Origin: CAVVIG01 sp050249955
GTDB lineage: Bacteria; Acidobacteriota; Vicinamibacteria; Vicinamibacterales; CAVVIG01
DNA: 64,000 bases
NCBI GenBank assembly: GCA_050249955.1
Contig: JBFWPN010000012.1
Coordinates: 124,001-188,000, forward strand
Direction of reading: 5' to 3'
Shown here: piece after piece, positions 25,576-34,707 of the stretch
How positions within the stretch are numbered: position 1 is the first letter of the stretch
Layout of the letters: each line of letters begins with the position of its first letter
Notes under the pieces: generated by a model
Databases searched by the model: none
The model's input: only the letters and a program-made list of their open reading frames with translations
What the model was told of the DNA's origin: nothing
Position numbers and translations under genes: made by a program

Positions 25576-26277
25576 TCAGCGAACCACCGTTGGGAAGAAC
25601 TGCCACTCGCTGTCTGCTCGTCGAACCCCTAGCTGGTACGCAGCTGGCGGAAGCGCTGAGACGTCCAAGTCCGCGACGATCGTGGTGACGTAGTCGCGAA
25701 TGGTCGCCTCGCCCGAGGCGGTCGCGCGGACGGACAGTTCTTCATCCAGCACCCGCAGCTCGTAGAGGCCAGGCTCTGCGCCAACCGGCAGTAGAATCGT
25801 CGCGCGCACGTGCCCTCGCGGCAGCACCAACGGATCCGGCGTGGGCCGCGGGTCGCCACCCCGCGTCACCGCGAATGGTCTGAGGTCCAGCCGCGCTGTC
25901 TGAGCTTCGCCGACTGCGGTCGATGAAGTCACGCCGCGTGGGCTGTCACGTCTGAGCACCAGCCACGTTCCGCCGACTGCGATGGTGACCGCAGCCGCCG
26001 CAGCCAGAACCCAGCGTCGGCGAGCGCGCGCGGCGGCATGTGCCCTGCGGTCCGCCTGCTGAAACCCTCTGAACTCCCGGTAGCACGGCGAGCACTGGGC
26101 GAGGTGCTCGTATCCCGGATCCGTGCTCGGCCGCCCCTTTCGCGAAAGCGCCTTGACCACGTCGACTGTGGGACAGCCCTCCCGAGTCGGGTTCGGAAAC
26201 CCGCGACCGAGCAACAGGTCCATTTCGTCATCGACTTCGTACTCGGGCGCGCCCGGGCGCTGGTCGTGACTGTTCAT
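25576..26277 (-). CDS. Probable membrane anti-sigma factor (zf-HC2-like)
   Basis: 233 residues. The cytoplasmic N-terminus carries an H58-x3-C62-x2-C65 motif (YEHLAQCSPCYREF), the zinc-binding pattern of ZAS anti-sigma factors. A single transmembrane helix follows at about 90-107, then a periplasmic beta-rich domain of about 120 residues. The gene lies 73 bases after the sigma-factor gene in the same direction, the usual order for an ECF sigma/anti-sigma pair. It is expected to hold the sigma factor at the membrane until an envelope or contact signal is sensed. Confidence 0.65.
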   Translation of the reverse strand: MNSHDQRPGAPEYEVDDEMDLLLGRGFPNPTREGCPTVDVVKALSRKGRPSTDPGYEHLAQCSPCYREFRGFQQADRRAHAAARARRRWVLAAAAAVTIAVGGTWLVLRRDSPRGVTSSTAVGEAQTARLDLRPFAVTRGGDPRPTPDPLVLPRGHVRATILLPVGAEPGLYELRVLDEELSVRATASGEATIRDYVTTIVADLDVSALPPAAYQLGVRRADSEWQFFPTVVR

Positions 26278-26350
26278 CGCTGGTCTCGAGGGCTGCGCTG
26301 TCGACAGACCGTGGGGCCGCAGCCGTCGCTGCCCCGCAGTACGGTCAGTT

Positions 26351-26932
26351 CTACTCCGGAATGCCTGCCAGCTTCCTCATCTTTTTCTTCACACGCGTGA
26401 AGGTGACATCGATGGCCCCGACCGAGCAGCCGAGGAGTGCCGCCGCCTCCTCGCTCGTGTGTCCGAGGCATTTGAGCACCCAGACTCTCCGCTGTACCTG
26501 CGTGAGGTACTGCTGCGCCTCCTGCATGAAGATGTGGTCCTCGATCTGGCCGGCGGAGTTATCGAACGCCCGGAGCATGGAAACCAGGTCGTCGCCGTCC
26601 TTGCCGACGGCCCGCTTCAGGTGAAGCTCGATCGATCGCCCACGGAGCGCCGACAGCCCGAGGTTCTTGAGCACCTTCCACGCGAAGCCGAAAGGCTTGT
26701 CGAGTGGCCCGCACACGCGCACGTGCCTGGCCACCCTGCTGGCCGCCTCCCCGACAAGGGTCGCGGCCACATCGTCCTGTATGTTCGGGAACTGTCGCCG
26801 GAACTTGGGTTCCAGCCTGCGCAGTGTCTCCGCGATCCGGTCGTCGACCGGATTGCCGTCCTCGTCGAGCAACGTGACGTTCCGCAGCTGCTCCATACGA
26901 TCCCCCGCGTTCTTGGTGAGCATTGCACTCAC
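26351..26932 (-). CDS. ECF-type RNA polymerase sigma factor carried by the ICE
   Basis: Up to 193 residues. A region 2-like helical segment (LRRLEPKFRRQFP to about WKVLKNLGLSALRG) is followed by region 4: VQRRVWVLKCLGHTSEEAAALLGCSVGAI with a helix-turn-helix that would read a -35 element. No region 3 or extra domain is present, as in ECF sigma factors. The start is uncertain: 26932 (GTG) is the longest; the ATG at 26896 has GGGG just upstream and may be the real one. It is divergent from the conjugation operon, and a promoter-like element of ECF form lies between them. I infer that it controls the ICE transfer genes. Confidence 0.72.
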   Translation of the reverse strand: MSAMLTKNAGDRMEQLRNVTLLDEDGNPVDDRIAETLRRLEPKFRRQFPNIQDDVAATLVGEAASRVARHVRVCGPLDKPFGFAWKVLKNLGLSALRGRSIELHLKRAVGKDGDDLVSMLRAFDNSAGQIEDHIFMQEAQQYLTQVQRRVWVLKCLGHTSEEAAALLGCSVGAIDVTFTRVKKKMRKLAGIPE

Positions 26933-26988
26933 CGGTTGAGGGAACGACGCCAGTGATCAAGCCGCCGGAAGGGAGGAGAAACAGCGCT

Positions 26989-27016
26989 GTAAGGTTTCGG
27001 TCCGGATCTGCGTTCT
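26989..27016 (+). promoter_or_regulatory. Putative ECF-sigma promoter P1 (before virB2 operon)
   Basis: GTAAGG at 26989-26994, a 16-base spacer, and CGTTCT at 27011-27016. The same pair with the same spacing recurs at 45179 and 46182. The extended -35 reads TGTAAGGTTTCG. Predicted transcription starts near 27023, giving an untranslated leader of about 130 bases. The leader contains an interrupted inverted repeat GAATCA/TGATTC (27031-27052), a possible regulator site. Confidence 0.65.
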
Positions 27017-27155
27017 TAGGAGGAGAGCGCGAATCAGAACACGACGTGATTCAGAACGTAGCAGCGAGGCGGCATCAAGCTGGCGTGTCCTGATGCACTC
27101 ACTGAGGCGCATCTTCGCCGGACGCACCGGCGATTGTCAATGAGGAAGGTGACCC

Positions 27156-27485
27156 ATGCAGCGCGTTGTCGCAGCCCGTGCCGGCCTCTCCCGCATCCCT
27201 GCGGTCAGATTCGCCCGCAGCGCCCAGCTCATCATTCTGACGTTCGTGCTTTTGGCGCTCCCCCGAGCGGCGTTCGCACAGCAATCACCATGGGAGCGCG
27301 CCGCGTTCAACCTCGAGCGGACGTTCACGGGACCACTGGCCCGGTCGCTCGCACTTGTCGCGATCGTCATCGGCGGCCTGTTCTTCATGTTCGGCGAGCA
27401 GGGCGCCAAGCGGCAGATCTCCGGGATTGTGTTCGGCGGCGGTCTGGCGCTGTTCGCCGGCCAGTTCCTGACTTGGCTCTTCTAG
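27156..27485 (+). CDS. virB2: VirB2/TrbC-type conjugative pilin
   Basis: 109 residues with a long signal peptide (cleavage near AFAQQS) and two hydrophobic helices (SLALVAIVIGGLFFMFG and IVFGGGLALFAGQFLTWLF), the layout of VirB2/TrbC pilins. ATG at 27156 has GAGGAAGG upstream. It is the first gene of the type IV secretion operon and lies behind the putative ECF promoter. It would form the conjugative pilus after processing. Confidence 0.8.
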   Translation: MQRVVAARAGLSRIPAVRFARSAQLIILTFVLLALPRAAFAQQSPWERAAFNLERTFTGPLARSLALVAIVIGGLFFMFGEQGAKRQISGIVFGGGLALFAGQFLTWLF

Positions 27486-27501
27486 CGACGGGCCAAACAC
27501 C

Positions 27502-27798
27502 ATGCGCGAACTCCCGACGTACCGACCGGTCCACAAGGCCCTTCACCGTCCGCTCACCGTGTGCGGCGTAGACCGGCGCCTGTTCTTCCTGGCGCTGCTG
27601 ATGGGAGCGGCGGCGTTCAACCTGTTCTACTCGTTCCTCGCCGGTCTCCTCATCTTCGGGGGACTGTACGGGTTCGCCCGGTGGGCCACGGTGCGGGACC
27701 CGCAGATGCTTCAGATCCTGTTGGCCTCATCGAGGGCCCGGCGCCGCTACGACCCGGGCAAGCACGAACGGTTCGACGTGGAGGTGCGCTCGTGGTGA
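27502..27798 (+). CDS. virB3: VirB3/TrbD-type inner-membrane T4SS protein
   Basis: 98 residues with two adjacent membrane helices (LFFLALLMGAAAFNLFYSFLAGLLIFGGLYGF) after the PTYRPVHKALHRPL opening that is typical of VirB3. A basic C-terminal tail follows. The stop overlaps the start region of virB4 (27792-27798), consistent with the known VirB3-VirB4 partnership. Confidence 0.8.
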   Translation: MRELPTYRPVHKALHRPLTVCGVDRRLFFLALLMGAAAFNLFYSFLAGLLIFGGLYGFARWATVRDPQMLQILLASSRARRRYDPGKHERFDVEVRSW

Positions 27799-30218
27799 AG
27801 CTCTCCCGCATCGTGCGCGACTACACCGATGCCGGTGGCGTGAACACACTACTGGCGCCGTGGGGCTTCGTCCAGGACGGCATTTTCCTGACGAAGGGCG
27901 GCGATGTCGGCCTCGCGTATGCGGTGCGCGGCGTCGACATCGACGGCCTCACGCACGCCGAGCGCCGTGCCGTGGCTCACCGCATGGAAGCCGCGTTACG
28001 TGTGTTGGACGAGCGGACGCGTGTCTACCAGTACCTGGTCAAGCGCTTCGCGGACAGGTTCGTGGCGCCATCCTGCCCGGAACCGATCGCCCAGGAGGCG
28101 GCCAGTCGACGGGCGGCGTATCTCAATGAGCGCCGGACGACACTCTGCCGCCTCGACCCCTTCCTAGTGCTGGTGCACGAGCCCTCTCGCCACGGCAAGA
28201 CGGCCACGTCGCTGGCGCACATCTTTCGGCATCCGAAGCACGCGCTGCGCTCCTGGCTCTCGACAGCTCACACACTTCAGGTTGTCGATGCAGAGCTCAC
28301 CTCGGCCGTGGACGCGCTTCTGCACAAGGCCGGCACGTTCGAGGCGCAACTCGCTGGGGGTGGCCTCGAACGGCTGAACCGCGCTGGGACATTCCGCCTG
28401 CTACGCCGGCTCGTGAACTACGACGCGGAAGTGATCGACGCCACGGTGGCAAACACGCCGGAGATCCACGTCGACTACTTCATCGGAGACTCGGCCGTCG
28501 AGTGCCATCGCGATCATCTTCTGGTCGGACGTCAGGCCGTCAAGGTCTTGACGATGAAGGAGCCCCCGAGCCAGACCTTCGCTCACCTGCTCGGCGACCT
28601 GTTCTCCGTCCCTGGAGAGTTCATCGCCTGCCTCGAGTGGCAGCGGGTGCCTCAGGACCGCATGCGACGCGACATCCAGACACGTCGGCGTCACTTCTTC
28701 AACCAGCGGGTGTCTCTGGTGAACTACATCACGCCGGACGCCAAGCCGGAGGAGATGCTCGTTGACGAGTCCGCTTCTGCGACGGTGAAGCAGCTCGGCG
28801 ACGCCTTGACGGAGATCGAAGTCAACGGCCACACGTTCGGCCAGTGTTCGCTGACGCTCGTCCTTCATCACGAGGACCGGCGCGTGCTCCAGCAGCACGC
28901 CGCCGACGCCGCCAAGACCCTCGCTGTGCACGACGGGGCCTTCTACGACGAGACCTACAACCTCCTCAATGCCTGGCTGAGCATCGTGCCTGGCAACGGT
29001 GCGCACAACTTGCGTCGCGTAGCGCTCCTGGAAACGCACGTCGCCGACTTGAGCCTGCTCTTCACGGTCGATCCAGGCACCGTGGACTCCGGACTGCTGC
29101 GTGCGCCCTTGGCTGTCCTGGAGACGCCGCACCACACCCCCTTCGATCTCCACCTGCACGTCCAGGACGTCGGCCACACTTTGGTGCTCGGAGCAACTGG
29201 CAGTGGCAAGAGCTTCCTCTTGAACTTCTTGACGACCAGCGCGCAACAGTACGACCCGTTCACGATCGTCCTGGACCTGGGGCACAGCTACCGGAAGCTG
29301 GCGGCCCTGCTGCACGGGCGATACCTCGAACTCGGGCTGCGGCAGCGCGAGGTCACGATCAACCCGTTCGCGCTCGAGCAGACGCCAGAGCACCTGCACT
29401 TCCTGCACGCCTTCGTTCGCGTGCTCCTTGAGGGCGAGGACGGGTACCGGCTGAGCGAGGCCGAGGATCGCGAAGTCTACGAAGCTGTCGAGAATGTGTA
29501 CGCCCTGCAGCGGGGTCAGCGGCGCTTGTTCACGGTGGCGAACCTGCTGCCCCGGGGTCTCGCCGCACGCCTCCAGAAGTGGGTGGAGGGCGGTCGCTAC
29601 GCGGAACTATTCGACCACGTCGAGGACACGCTAACGTTCGACCGATTGCAGGTGTTCGACTTCGAAGCGATGCGGGCGTTTCCGTCTCTCATCGAGCCTC
29701 TGCTGTTCTACATCCTGCACCGGGTGAACGAACGCGTGCACACCGGGGAGCAGGCGGCAACGCTCAAGCTCTGCGTGATGGACGAAGCCTGGCGCTTCAT
29801 CCAAAACCCGACGTTGCGGGCCTATGTGCAGGAGGCGCTCAAGACCTGGCGCAAGCGGAATGCTGCCATGCTGCTCGCCACCCAGACCGTCGAGGACTTC
29901 GCTTCCGTAGACCTACTCCGCACGGTCGTCGAGAGCTGTCCCACGAAGCTGTTCCTGGCCAACCCTGCACTCGACCGCGTGAAGTACGGCGATCTCTTCC
30001 AGCTGAACGACATGGAGCTGGACCTATTGGCCGGACTGGCGCCGCGAGGGCAACTGCTACTGAAGCGCCCGCACCTGACGAAAGTGCTGACGCTCTCTGT
30101 AGACCCGAAGAGCTACTGGATCTACACGAACACGCCGATCGACAACGACCGCGTGGCCGCGGTGTTCAAGGAACACGGCTTCGAGGCCGGACTCGACCGA
30201 CTCGCGGCGTCGGCGTAA
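27792..30218 (+). CDS. virB4: VirB4/TrbE-type T4SS ATPase
   Basis: 808 residues from the GTG at 27792 (GTG at 27795 is equally possible); GGAGGT lies 6 bases upstream. The N-terminal half is the CagE/TrbE-VirB domain. The ATPase half has Walker A GATGSGKS (467-474), LDLGHSYRKL, and Walker B LCVMDEAWRF, with a helical C-terminus. This hexameric or dimeric ATPase powers pilus assembly and substrate transfer at the inner membrane. Length and motifs are normal for the family. Confidence 0.92.
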   Translation: MVKLSRIVRDYTDAGGVNTLLAPWGFVQDGIFLTKGGDVGLAYAVRGVDIDGLTHAERRAVAHRMEAALRVLDERTRVYQYLVKRFADRFVAPSCPEPIAQEAASRRAAYLNERRTTLCRLDPFLVLVHEPSRHGKTATSLAHIFRHPKHALRSWLSTAHTLQVVDAELTSAVDALLHKAGTFEAQLAGGGLERLNRAGTFRLLRRLVNYDAEVIDATVANTPEIHVDYFIGDSAVECHRDHLLVGRQAVKVLTMKEPPSQTFAHLLGDLFSVPGEFIACLEWQRVPQDRMRRDIQTRRRHFFNQRVSLVNYITPDAKPEEMLVDESASATVKQLGDALTEIEVNGHTFGQCSLTLVLHHEDRRVLQQHAADAAKTLAVHDGAFYDETYNLLNAWLSIVPGNGAHNLRRVALLETHVADLSLLFTVDPGTVDSGLLRAPLAVLETPHHTPFDLHLHVQDVGHTLVLGATGSGKSFLLNFLTTSAQQYDPFTIVLDLGHSYRKLAALLHGRYLELGLRQREVTINPFALEQTPEHLHFLHAFVRVLLEGEDGYRLSEAEDREVYEAVENVYALQRGQRRLFTVANLLPRGLAARLQKWVEGGRYAELFDHVEDTLTFDRLQVFDFEAMRAFPSLIEPLLFYILHRVNERVHTGEQAATLKLCVMDEAWRFIQNPTLRAYVQEALKTWRKRNAAMLLATQTVEDFASVDLLRTVVESCPTKLFLANPALDRVKYGDLFQLNDMELDLLAGLAPRGQLLLKRPHLTKVLTLSVDPKSYWIYTNTPIDNDRVAAVFKEHGFEAGLDRLAASA

Positions 30219-30232
30219 GAAGGAGGTGTGAG

Positions 30233-31003
30233 ATGCGTGGACGTGCCGCCGGAGCATCGCTGCTGGTGCTCACCCTGATCGGACCCGTCAAACCCGCCGA
30301 CGCCCAGACCGGCGTGCGCGAGGTGGCCGCCACCGAGCGGGGAGTCATCCCGCTTCAGACGCGCCTGCGCTACACCACGATGATTGTGCTGCCGGACGGC
30401 GAGGAGATCCTCGACGTGATCTGTGGCGACAAGGACTTCTGGATCATCAGTTCAACGCACAACATCGCCCACGTGAAGCCTGCCAAGGAGGGCGCCGCCA
30501 CGAACCTGAATCTCGTGACTCGGAGTGGCGCGATCTACTCCTTCATGCTGACCGAGAAGACCACACCGCCAGACCTGAAGGTGTACGTGGAGGGTGGAGA
30601 TGCGGGGCCGGCTGGCAAGCCGAAGTACTACACCGCTGCAGAGGTCGAGACCCTGCAGCTGCAGCTCGCGGAGGCGCGGGCCGCGCTGAAAGAGGCGGAG
30701 CACAAGGCGGGCGAGTCCCTGGCGGGCTTCCGCCAGGACTACCCATCCCGACTGCAGTTCCCGTATGCGCCGGTCAAGTACGAGAAGCCGTTTCTCGTCA
30801 GGTCGCTGTGGCACGACGGCCAGTTCACGTATCTGAAGTCTGACGCGACGGAACTGCCGGCGCTCTACGAGGTCAAGGACGGCAAGCCGGCGCTCCTCAA
30901 CTTCCAGGTCCGCGAGGGCACCTACGTCGTGCCGAAGGTGCTTGACCGCGGGTATCTCGTGCTCGGTTCCCAGCGACTCAACTTCGAGCAGCAGGGACGG
31001 TGA
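30233..31003 (+). CDS. virB9: VirB9/TrbG-type T4SS outer-membrane core protein
   Basis: 256 residues from the ATG at 30233 with AAGGAGG upstream. Signal peptide to about residue 24 (PADAQ). The N-terminal beta domain contains LPDGEEILDVICGDKDFW, HVKPAKEG and TNLNLVT, typical of VirB9/CagX. A charged helical linker (LQLQLAEARAALKEAEHKAG) leads to a C-terminal beta domain (YEKPFLVRSLWHDGQFTYL). It forms the outer-membrane core with VirB10 and VirB7. No classical VirB7 is seen, but a lipoprotein closes the downstream operon. Confidence 0.85.
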   Translation: MRGRAAGASLLVLTLIGPVKPADAQTGVREVAATERGVIPLQTRLRYTTMIVLPDGEEILDVICGDKDFWIISSTHNIAHVKPAKEGAATNLNLVTRSGAIYSFMLTEKTTPPDLKVYVEGGDAGPAGKPKYYTAAEVETLQLQLAEARAALKEAEHKAGESLAGFRQDYPSRLQFPYAPVKYEKPFLVRSLWHDGQFTYLKSDATELPALYEVKDGKPALLNFQVREGTYVVPKVLDRGYLVLGSQRLNFEQQGR

Positions 31004-31006
31004 CCT

Positions 31007-32251
31007 ATGGCCGAAGAGACCGGCACATCCGGCGTCACGCCGGTCACGGACCGCCGGCCGGTCCCGCGCGGAGTGGTGCCGCGCGGGTTCCAAACCTGGC
31101 TGATGGTGGGGCTGGCGGCGGGCATCGTGCTGATCATCCTGCTGACAGGCCAACCGGAGTCACCCGTCGCATCGACGGCGATGAGCACGACGCCAGCCAC
31201 GCCGAACCCTGACCGTCTCCGGGACTACCAAGACCGGCTGCGTGCCATGGAAGCGCGGCAGGCTCTCGAGTCGCAGGCGCCAACACCGTCGGTGGCTCCT
31301 CAACCGCAGTACGACGCACCGAGCGGGCCTCCAGCGGAGGACCCCATCTTGGCGGACCGCAAGCGACGCGAGTACGAGAGCCTCTTCGCCAGCAACGTGG
31401 TGTCCAGCCGGCGTCCCGAGAGCGAACGCCCGGACACGACCGGTGGCGTGAGCGCGTCCACACCGACGACGGCGCCGCCACGCGAGGCATCTCTGGACGA
31501 GATCGCGCAGGCCGTTATGCGGGCCTCAGGAGGCACGCCGGCGCAGACGTCGGCGGGCCTTCCTCCTCCCGTCCCTCAGCCCGGAGTGAGCCAGGACCGC
31601 TCAACGGGGGTTGAGACGCCTCGGACGCCGGAGCGTACGGCCGCGATCAGCGCCAATGGGCCGACCCACCCGCTCCTGGAGGGCAGCGTCATCGACGCGG
31701 TGCTGACTAATCGCTTGGACGGCAGCGGCGTGGCTCCCGTGAATTGCCTGGTGACGAACCCGGTGTACTCACACAACGGGCAGCACGTCCTCATTCCTGC
31801 GGGCGCCCGGCTCCTGGGGGAGACGCGCCCGGTGCAGACCCTCGGCGAGACGAGACTGGCCGTCAGTTTCCACCGCCTCGTCATGCCAGACGGCAGTACG
31901 CAGCGCCTGGACCAATTCCTCGGCCTGAATCAGATTGGCGACGCCGGATTGCGAGACAAGGTGAACCAGCACTACTGGTCGACGTTCGGCTCCGCCGGCG
32001 CAGTCGGCCTGATCAGCGGTCTAGCGCAGTGGCTCGGGACGGCTGGCCTTTCGAGAAGTGCGGGCGACCGGACGGTGATCATCGCCGGGGGCGCCGCAGA
32101 TGGCGCCTCACAAGCGAGCTTGCAGGTGATGAGCCGGTTCCTCAACCGACTGCCGACGGTCACCATCCGCGAAGGCCACCGGGTGAAGGTCTACGTGACG
32201 AGCGATCTGCAGCTGCCGGCATACGGGTCGGCACTGGCGACCATGCGGTAA
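31007..32251 (+). CDS. virB10: VirB10/TrbI-type T4SS core protein
   Basis: 414 residues. A short cytoplasmic N-terminus, one membrane helix (about 31-48), a long Pro/Thr/Ser-rich periplasmic linker, and the C-terminal TrbI beta-barrel domain: LLEGSVIDAVLTNRLDG, HVLIPAGARLLGE, PDGSTQRLDQFLGLNQIGDAGL. It spans from the inner to the outer membrane and couples the ATPases with the channel. The start follows virB9 by three bases. Confidence 0.9.
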   Translation: MAEETGTSGVTPVTDRRPVPRGVVPRGFQTWLMVGLAAGIVLIILLTGQPESPVASTAMSTTPATPNPDRLRDYQDRLRAMEARQALESQAPTPSVAPQPQYDAPSGPPAEDPILADRKRREYESLFASNVVSSRRPESERPDTTGGVSASTPTTAPPREASLDEIAQAVMRASGGTPAQTSAGLPPPVPQPGVSQDRSTGVETPRTPERTAAISANGPTHPLLEGSVIDAVLTNRLDGSGVAPVNCLVTNPVYSHNGQHVLIPAGARLLGETRPVQTLGETRLAVSFHRLVMPDGSTQRLDQFLGLNQIGDAGLRDKVNQHYWSTFGSAGAVGLISGLAQWLGTAGLSRSAGDRTVIIAGGAADGASQASLQVMSRFLNRLPTVTIREGHRVKVYVTSDLQLPAYGSALATMR

Positions 32252-32267
32252 CTCCCTGGAGGACATC

Positions 32268-33038
32268 ATGCGAAAGTTCCTCGCCGTCGCCCTTGCCGCG
32301 TTGCTCGTTGCCACTCCGGCCAGCGCGCAGTTCGCCGTCATCGACAATGCCAACCTGGCGCAGGCGATCCTGATCGTCCAGCGGACCCAGCGGCACCTGG
32401 AACAACTGCGGCTGCAGTACATCACCATCATGAGGATGGCCCAGGGGCTGGGGGCTATGGACCGATACCGCACGCCGCCAATAGCGCTCACAGGTCACAA
32501 CCCGGGGCAATTCCTCTATGGCGCGCCGTGGATCGCGGGACTCAACGGCGGTGATCCAATGGGAACCGCCTACTGGTCGACCGCGCTGCCGCTCGAACGA
32601 CCTGGCCCGGCAAGTCGGTTGACCGGGGCTGCTCGGCGGGCCTTTGAGCGCCAGTACGGCAACGTCGAGATCGCGGACACCGTCGCGATCATGGGCGGAC
32701 ACCAGGTTGGTATCACCCGGACCTACGCGGACCAGCTTCAGCGCGCCGTGCAGGCGCTCGAGGCGGATGTCCTCAGCCCGACCAGCTCGTACCACGAGAT
32801 GACGGCGATCCTGGACAAGATCGCCGCGGGAGAGCTGCTCGGACGACGCCAGGACATGACGGCGAATCAACTGCTGTCCCACGCCCTCGAGCAGCTGCTC
32901 GCGCGCAGCAAGCGACTCCGTGACAACGAGGCATCTGCAATCAACATGCAGCTCGTGACGTGGCGCGATGGCGAAGCGGCGAATCATGCGTTCCGTAACG
33001 GCATGGGCGACGCCCTGCGCACCTGGCGCCAACCGTAG
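32268..33038 (+). CDS. VirB5/TrbJ-like T4SS protein, copy 1
   Basis: 256 residues with a signal peptide (cleavage after ASAQF). The mature protein starts with VIDNANLAQAILIVQRTQ, which is typical of TrbJ/VirB5, and is largely helical, ending in RNGMGDALRTWRQP. VirB5 proteins sit at the pilus tip or in the periplasm. A second, diverged copy with the same organisation and C-terminus follows directly. Confidence 0.75.
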   Translation: MRKFLAVALAALLVATPASAQFAVIDNANLAQAILIVQRTQRHLEQLRLQYITIMRMAQGLGAMDRYRTPPIALTGHNPGQFLYGAPWIAGLNGGDPMGTAYWSTALPLERPGPASRLTGAARRAFERQYGNVEIADTVAIMGGHQVGITRTYADQLQRAVQALEADVLSPTSSYHEMTAILDKIAAGELLGRRQDMTANQLLSHALEQLLARSKRLRDNEASAINMQLVTWRDGEAANHAFRNGMGDALRTWRQP

Positions 33039-33048
33039 GAGGCGGACC

Positions 33049-33855
33049 ATGAATGCCTTGACTCGACGAAGCGTGCGGATCGGCTTGCTCGCCCTGACGG
33101 TGGCCGCGATCGGCGCTCGGCCGGCAGCCGCGCAGTGGGCCGTGTTCGATGCGGCCACGACCGCCAGGAATCGGGCGACTGCGGCGCTCACGCAGTTGCT
33201 GGAGCAGCTCCAGGGCCAGCAGCGCGAGAAGTTCCTAGCGATGGCCCGTCGGCTGAGCGCCCTGACCAACCTTCGGCGGTTCGCCTTGACCGATGTCCCC
33301 CGGTGGCGCGTCCATGGCAGTGCCGACTTCCCATTCGTGCAGAGCTACCTCGATGCGCTGAACTTCGGCGACCGGTCCGGTACGGCGTACCTGTCGCTGG
33401 TGGAACGACTGGCGCAATCGGCACGGCTGGCGCAGCTGCCTCCCGCCGCTCGGCGCGCCATGGCCGCTCGGTTAGCGACTGTCGACCTGGCCGACGCCGT
33501 AGTCATCGCCGGCACCAATGGGACGGGGCAGCTGAGAAACGGTGGGCGGCGGCTCGAGATCGACGCGATTGACGCCCTGGAGCAGGACGTCGTCGACCCG
33601 TCGCAGGAACAGAGCACCACCGCCGTCTTGGACAAGATCAGCGGCGCGTCCTTGCTCGGTGCCCGACAGCGCCAGGCGCGGATTCAGCTCCTGGCCGGCG
33701 TGCTCGAGCAACTGCTCCTGGACACCAAGCAACTGCGGGACGCCGATGCGGCAGCCATGAACGCGCAGCTCGTGACGTGGCGCGACAAGGCGGCCGTCGA
33801 CGCGGCCTTCGTCGCTGGCTCAGGAGACGCTTTGCGGACCTGGCGGCAGCCGTAG
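33049..33855 (+). CDS. VirB5/TrbJ-like T4SS protein, copy 2
   Basis: 268 residues from the ATG at 33049 (AGGAGG upstream; 10 bases after copy 1). Signal peptide to AAAQW, then VFDAATTARNRATAALTQLLEQLQ and a helical body. It shares with copy 1 the blocks DLADAVVIAG/EIADTVAIMG, STTAVLDKISGASLLG/EMTAILDKIAAGELLG, QLVTWRD, and the identical ending GDALRTWRQP. It is therefore a tandem duplicate that has diverged, perhaps toward a different pilus-tip partner. Confidence 0.75.
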   Translation: MNALTRRSVRIGLLALTVAAIGARPAAAQWAVFDAATTARNRATAALTQLLEQLQGQQREKFLAMARRLSALTNLRRFALTDVPRWRVHGSADFPFVQSYLDALNFGDRSGTAYLSLVERLAQSARLAQLPPAARRAMAARLATVDLADAVVIAGTNGTGQLRNGGRRLEIDAIDALEQDVVDPSQEQSTTAVLDKISGASLLGARQRQARIQLLAGVLEQLLLDTKQLRDADAAAMNAQLVTWRDKAAVDAAFVAGSGDALRTWRQP

Positions 33856-33864
33856 CGAGGGACC

Positions 33865-34695
33865 ATGCAACTCAACCTGCTCCCGACAATTCAGCAAGCC
33901 ATCGCGAGCCTGCTGCTCACCCATGAACCGGAGTTCCTCCGGCTCGGATTCCGGTTGTTCACCTCGCTCGCTACGGTGCTGATCGCATGGCAGGGCATCC
34001 AGATGATGTTCTCCCGCGACGGTCTGGGCGAGGCGATGTTCGACTTTGCCAAGTTGCTGCTCTTCGTGTCGTTCGGCTACGCGATGATCGCTTTCTACGA
34101 GGCGCCGATCCCAGGCATTGGCGTGTCGTTCAGCAACCTGGTCACCGACCAGGCGTTCTACCTTCAATCGATTCTCGAGGCGCGCGCTTTCGACAACATC
34201 TACCAGCACTTCGATGACCTGTCGGATCGCTTTGTCCAGCCCGGCGCCCTCGCCATTCTGGCCAACCTCATCTACTGGTCAGTGCTGTTTCTCATCGCCG
34301 TCGCCAAGGCCCTGTCGCTGGCGGTGATCGCCTTCGGCCTCATCGCCAGCGCCGTCTGCGCGCTCGTCGGGCCCCTGTTCGTGCCGTTCTTCATCGTACC
34401 CAAGCTCGACTGGTTGTTCTGGGGCTGGTTCAAGGCGTTCATCCAGTACTCGTTCATTCCGGTTGTGGCGGTCGCCTTTCTGATGGTGTTCGAGCGATTC
34501 GTCTTCCGCTACGTCACCATGTTGCCGCCCACGATCACAGAGGCAGAATACGGGGTGTACGCCCTGCAGGCGGTGGCGGTCGTGATTACCTTCTGCACCG
34601 GCATCGTGCTGGTGCCGTCGCTCACGACCTCGATCTTCTCAGGCCAGGGCGGTCAGGCGTGGTTCCCCGGCCTCAGCCGCTTCATGAGGCATTGA
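33865..34695 (+). CDS. virB6: VirB6/TrbL-type T4SS channel protein
   Basis: 276 residues with five to six membrane helices, among them LFTSLATVLIAWQGIQMMF, AKLLLFVSFGYAMIAFY and ILANLIYWSVLFLIAVAKALSL, and a conserved SAVCALVGPLFVPFFIVPKLDWLFWGWFKAF stretch, here given only as the landmark of TrbL/VirB6 polytopic proteins around residues 163-193. It forms part of the inner-membrane translocation channel. Confidence 0.82.
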   Translation: MQLNLLPTIQQAIASLLLTHEPEFLRLGFRLFTSLATVLIAWQGIQMMFSRDGLGEAMFDFAKLLLFVSFGYAMIAFYEAPIPGIGVSFSNLVTDQAFYLQSILEARAFDNIYQHFDDLSDRFVQPGALAILANLIYWSVLFLIAVAKALSLAVIAFGLIASAVCALVGPLFVPFFIVPKLDWLFWGWFKAFIQYSFIPVVAVAFLMVFERFVFRYVTMLPPTITEAEYGVYALQAVAVVITFCTGIVLVPSLTTSIFSGQGGQAWFPGLSRFMRH

Positions 34696-34707
34696 CGGAG
34701 GCAAGTC

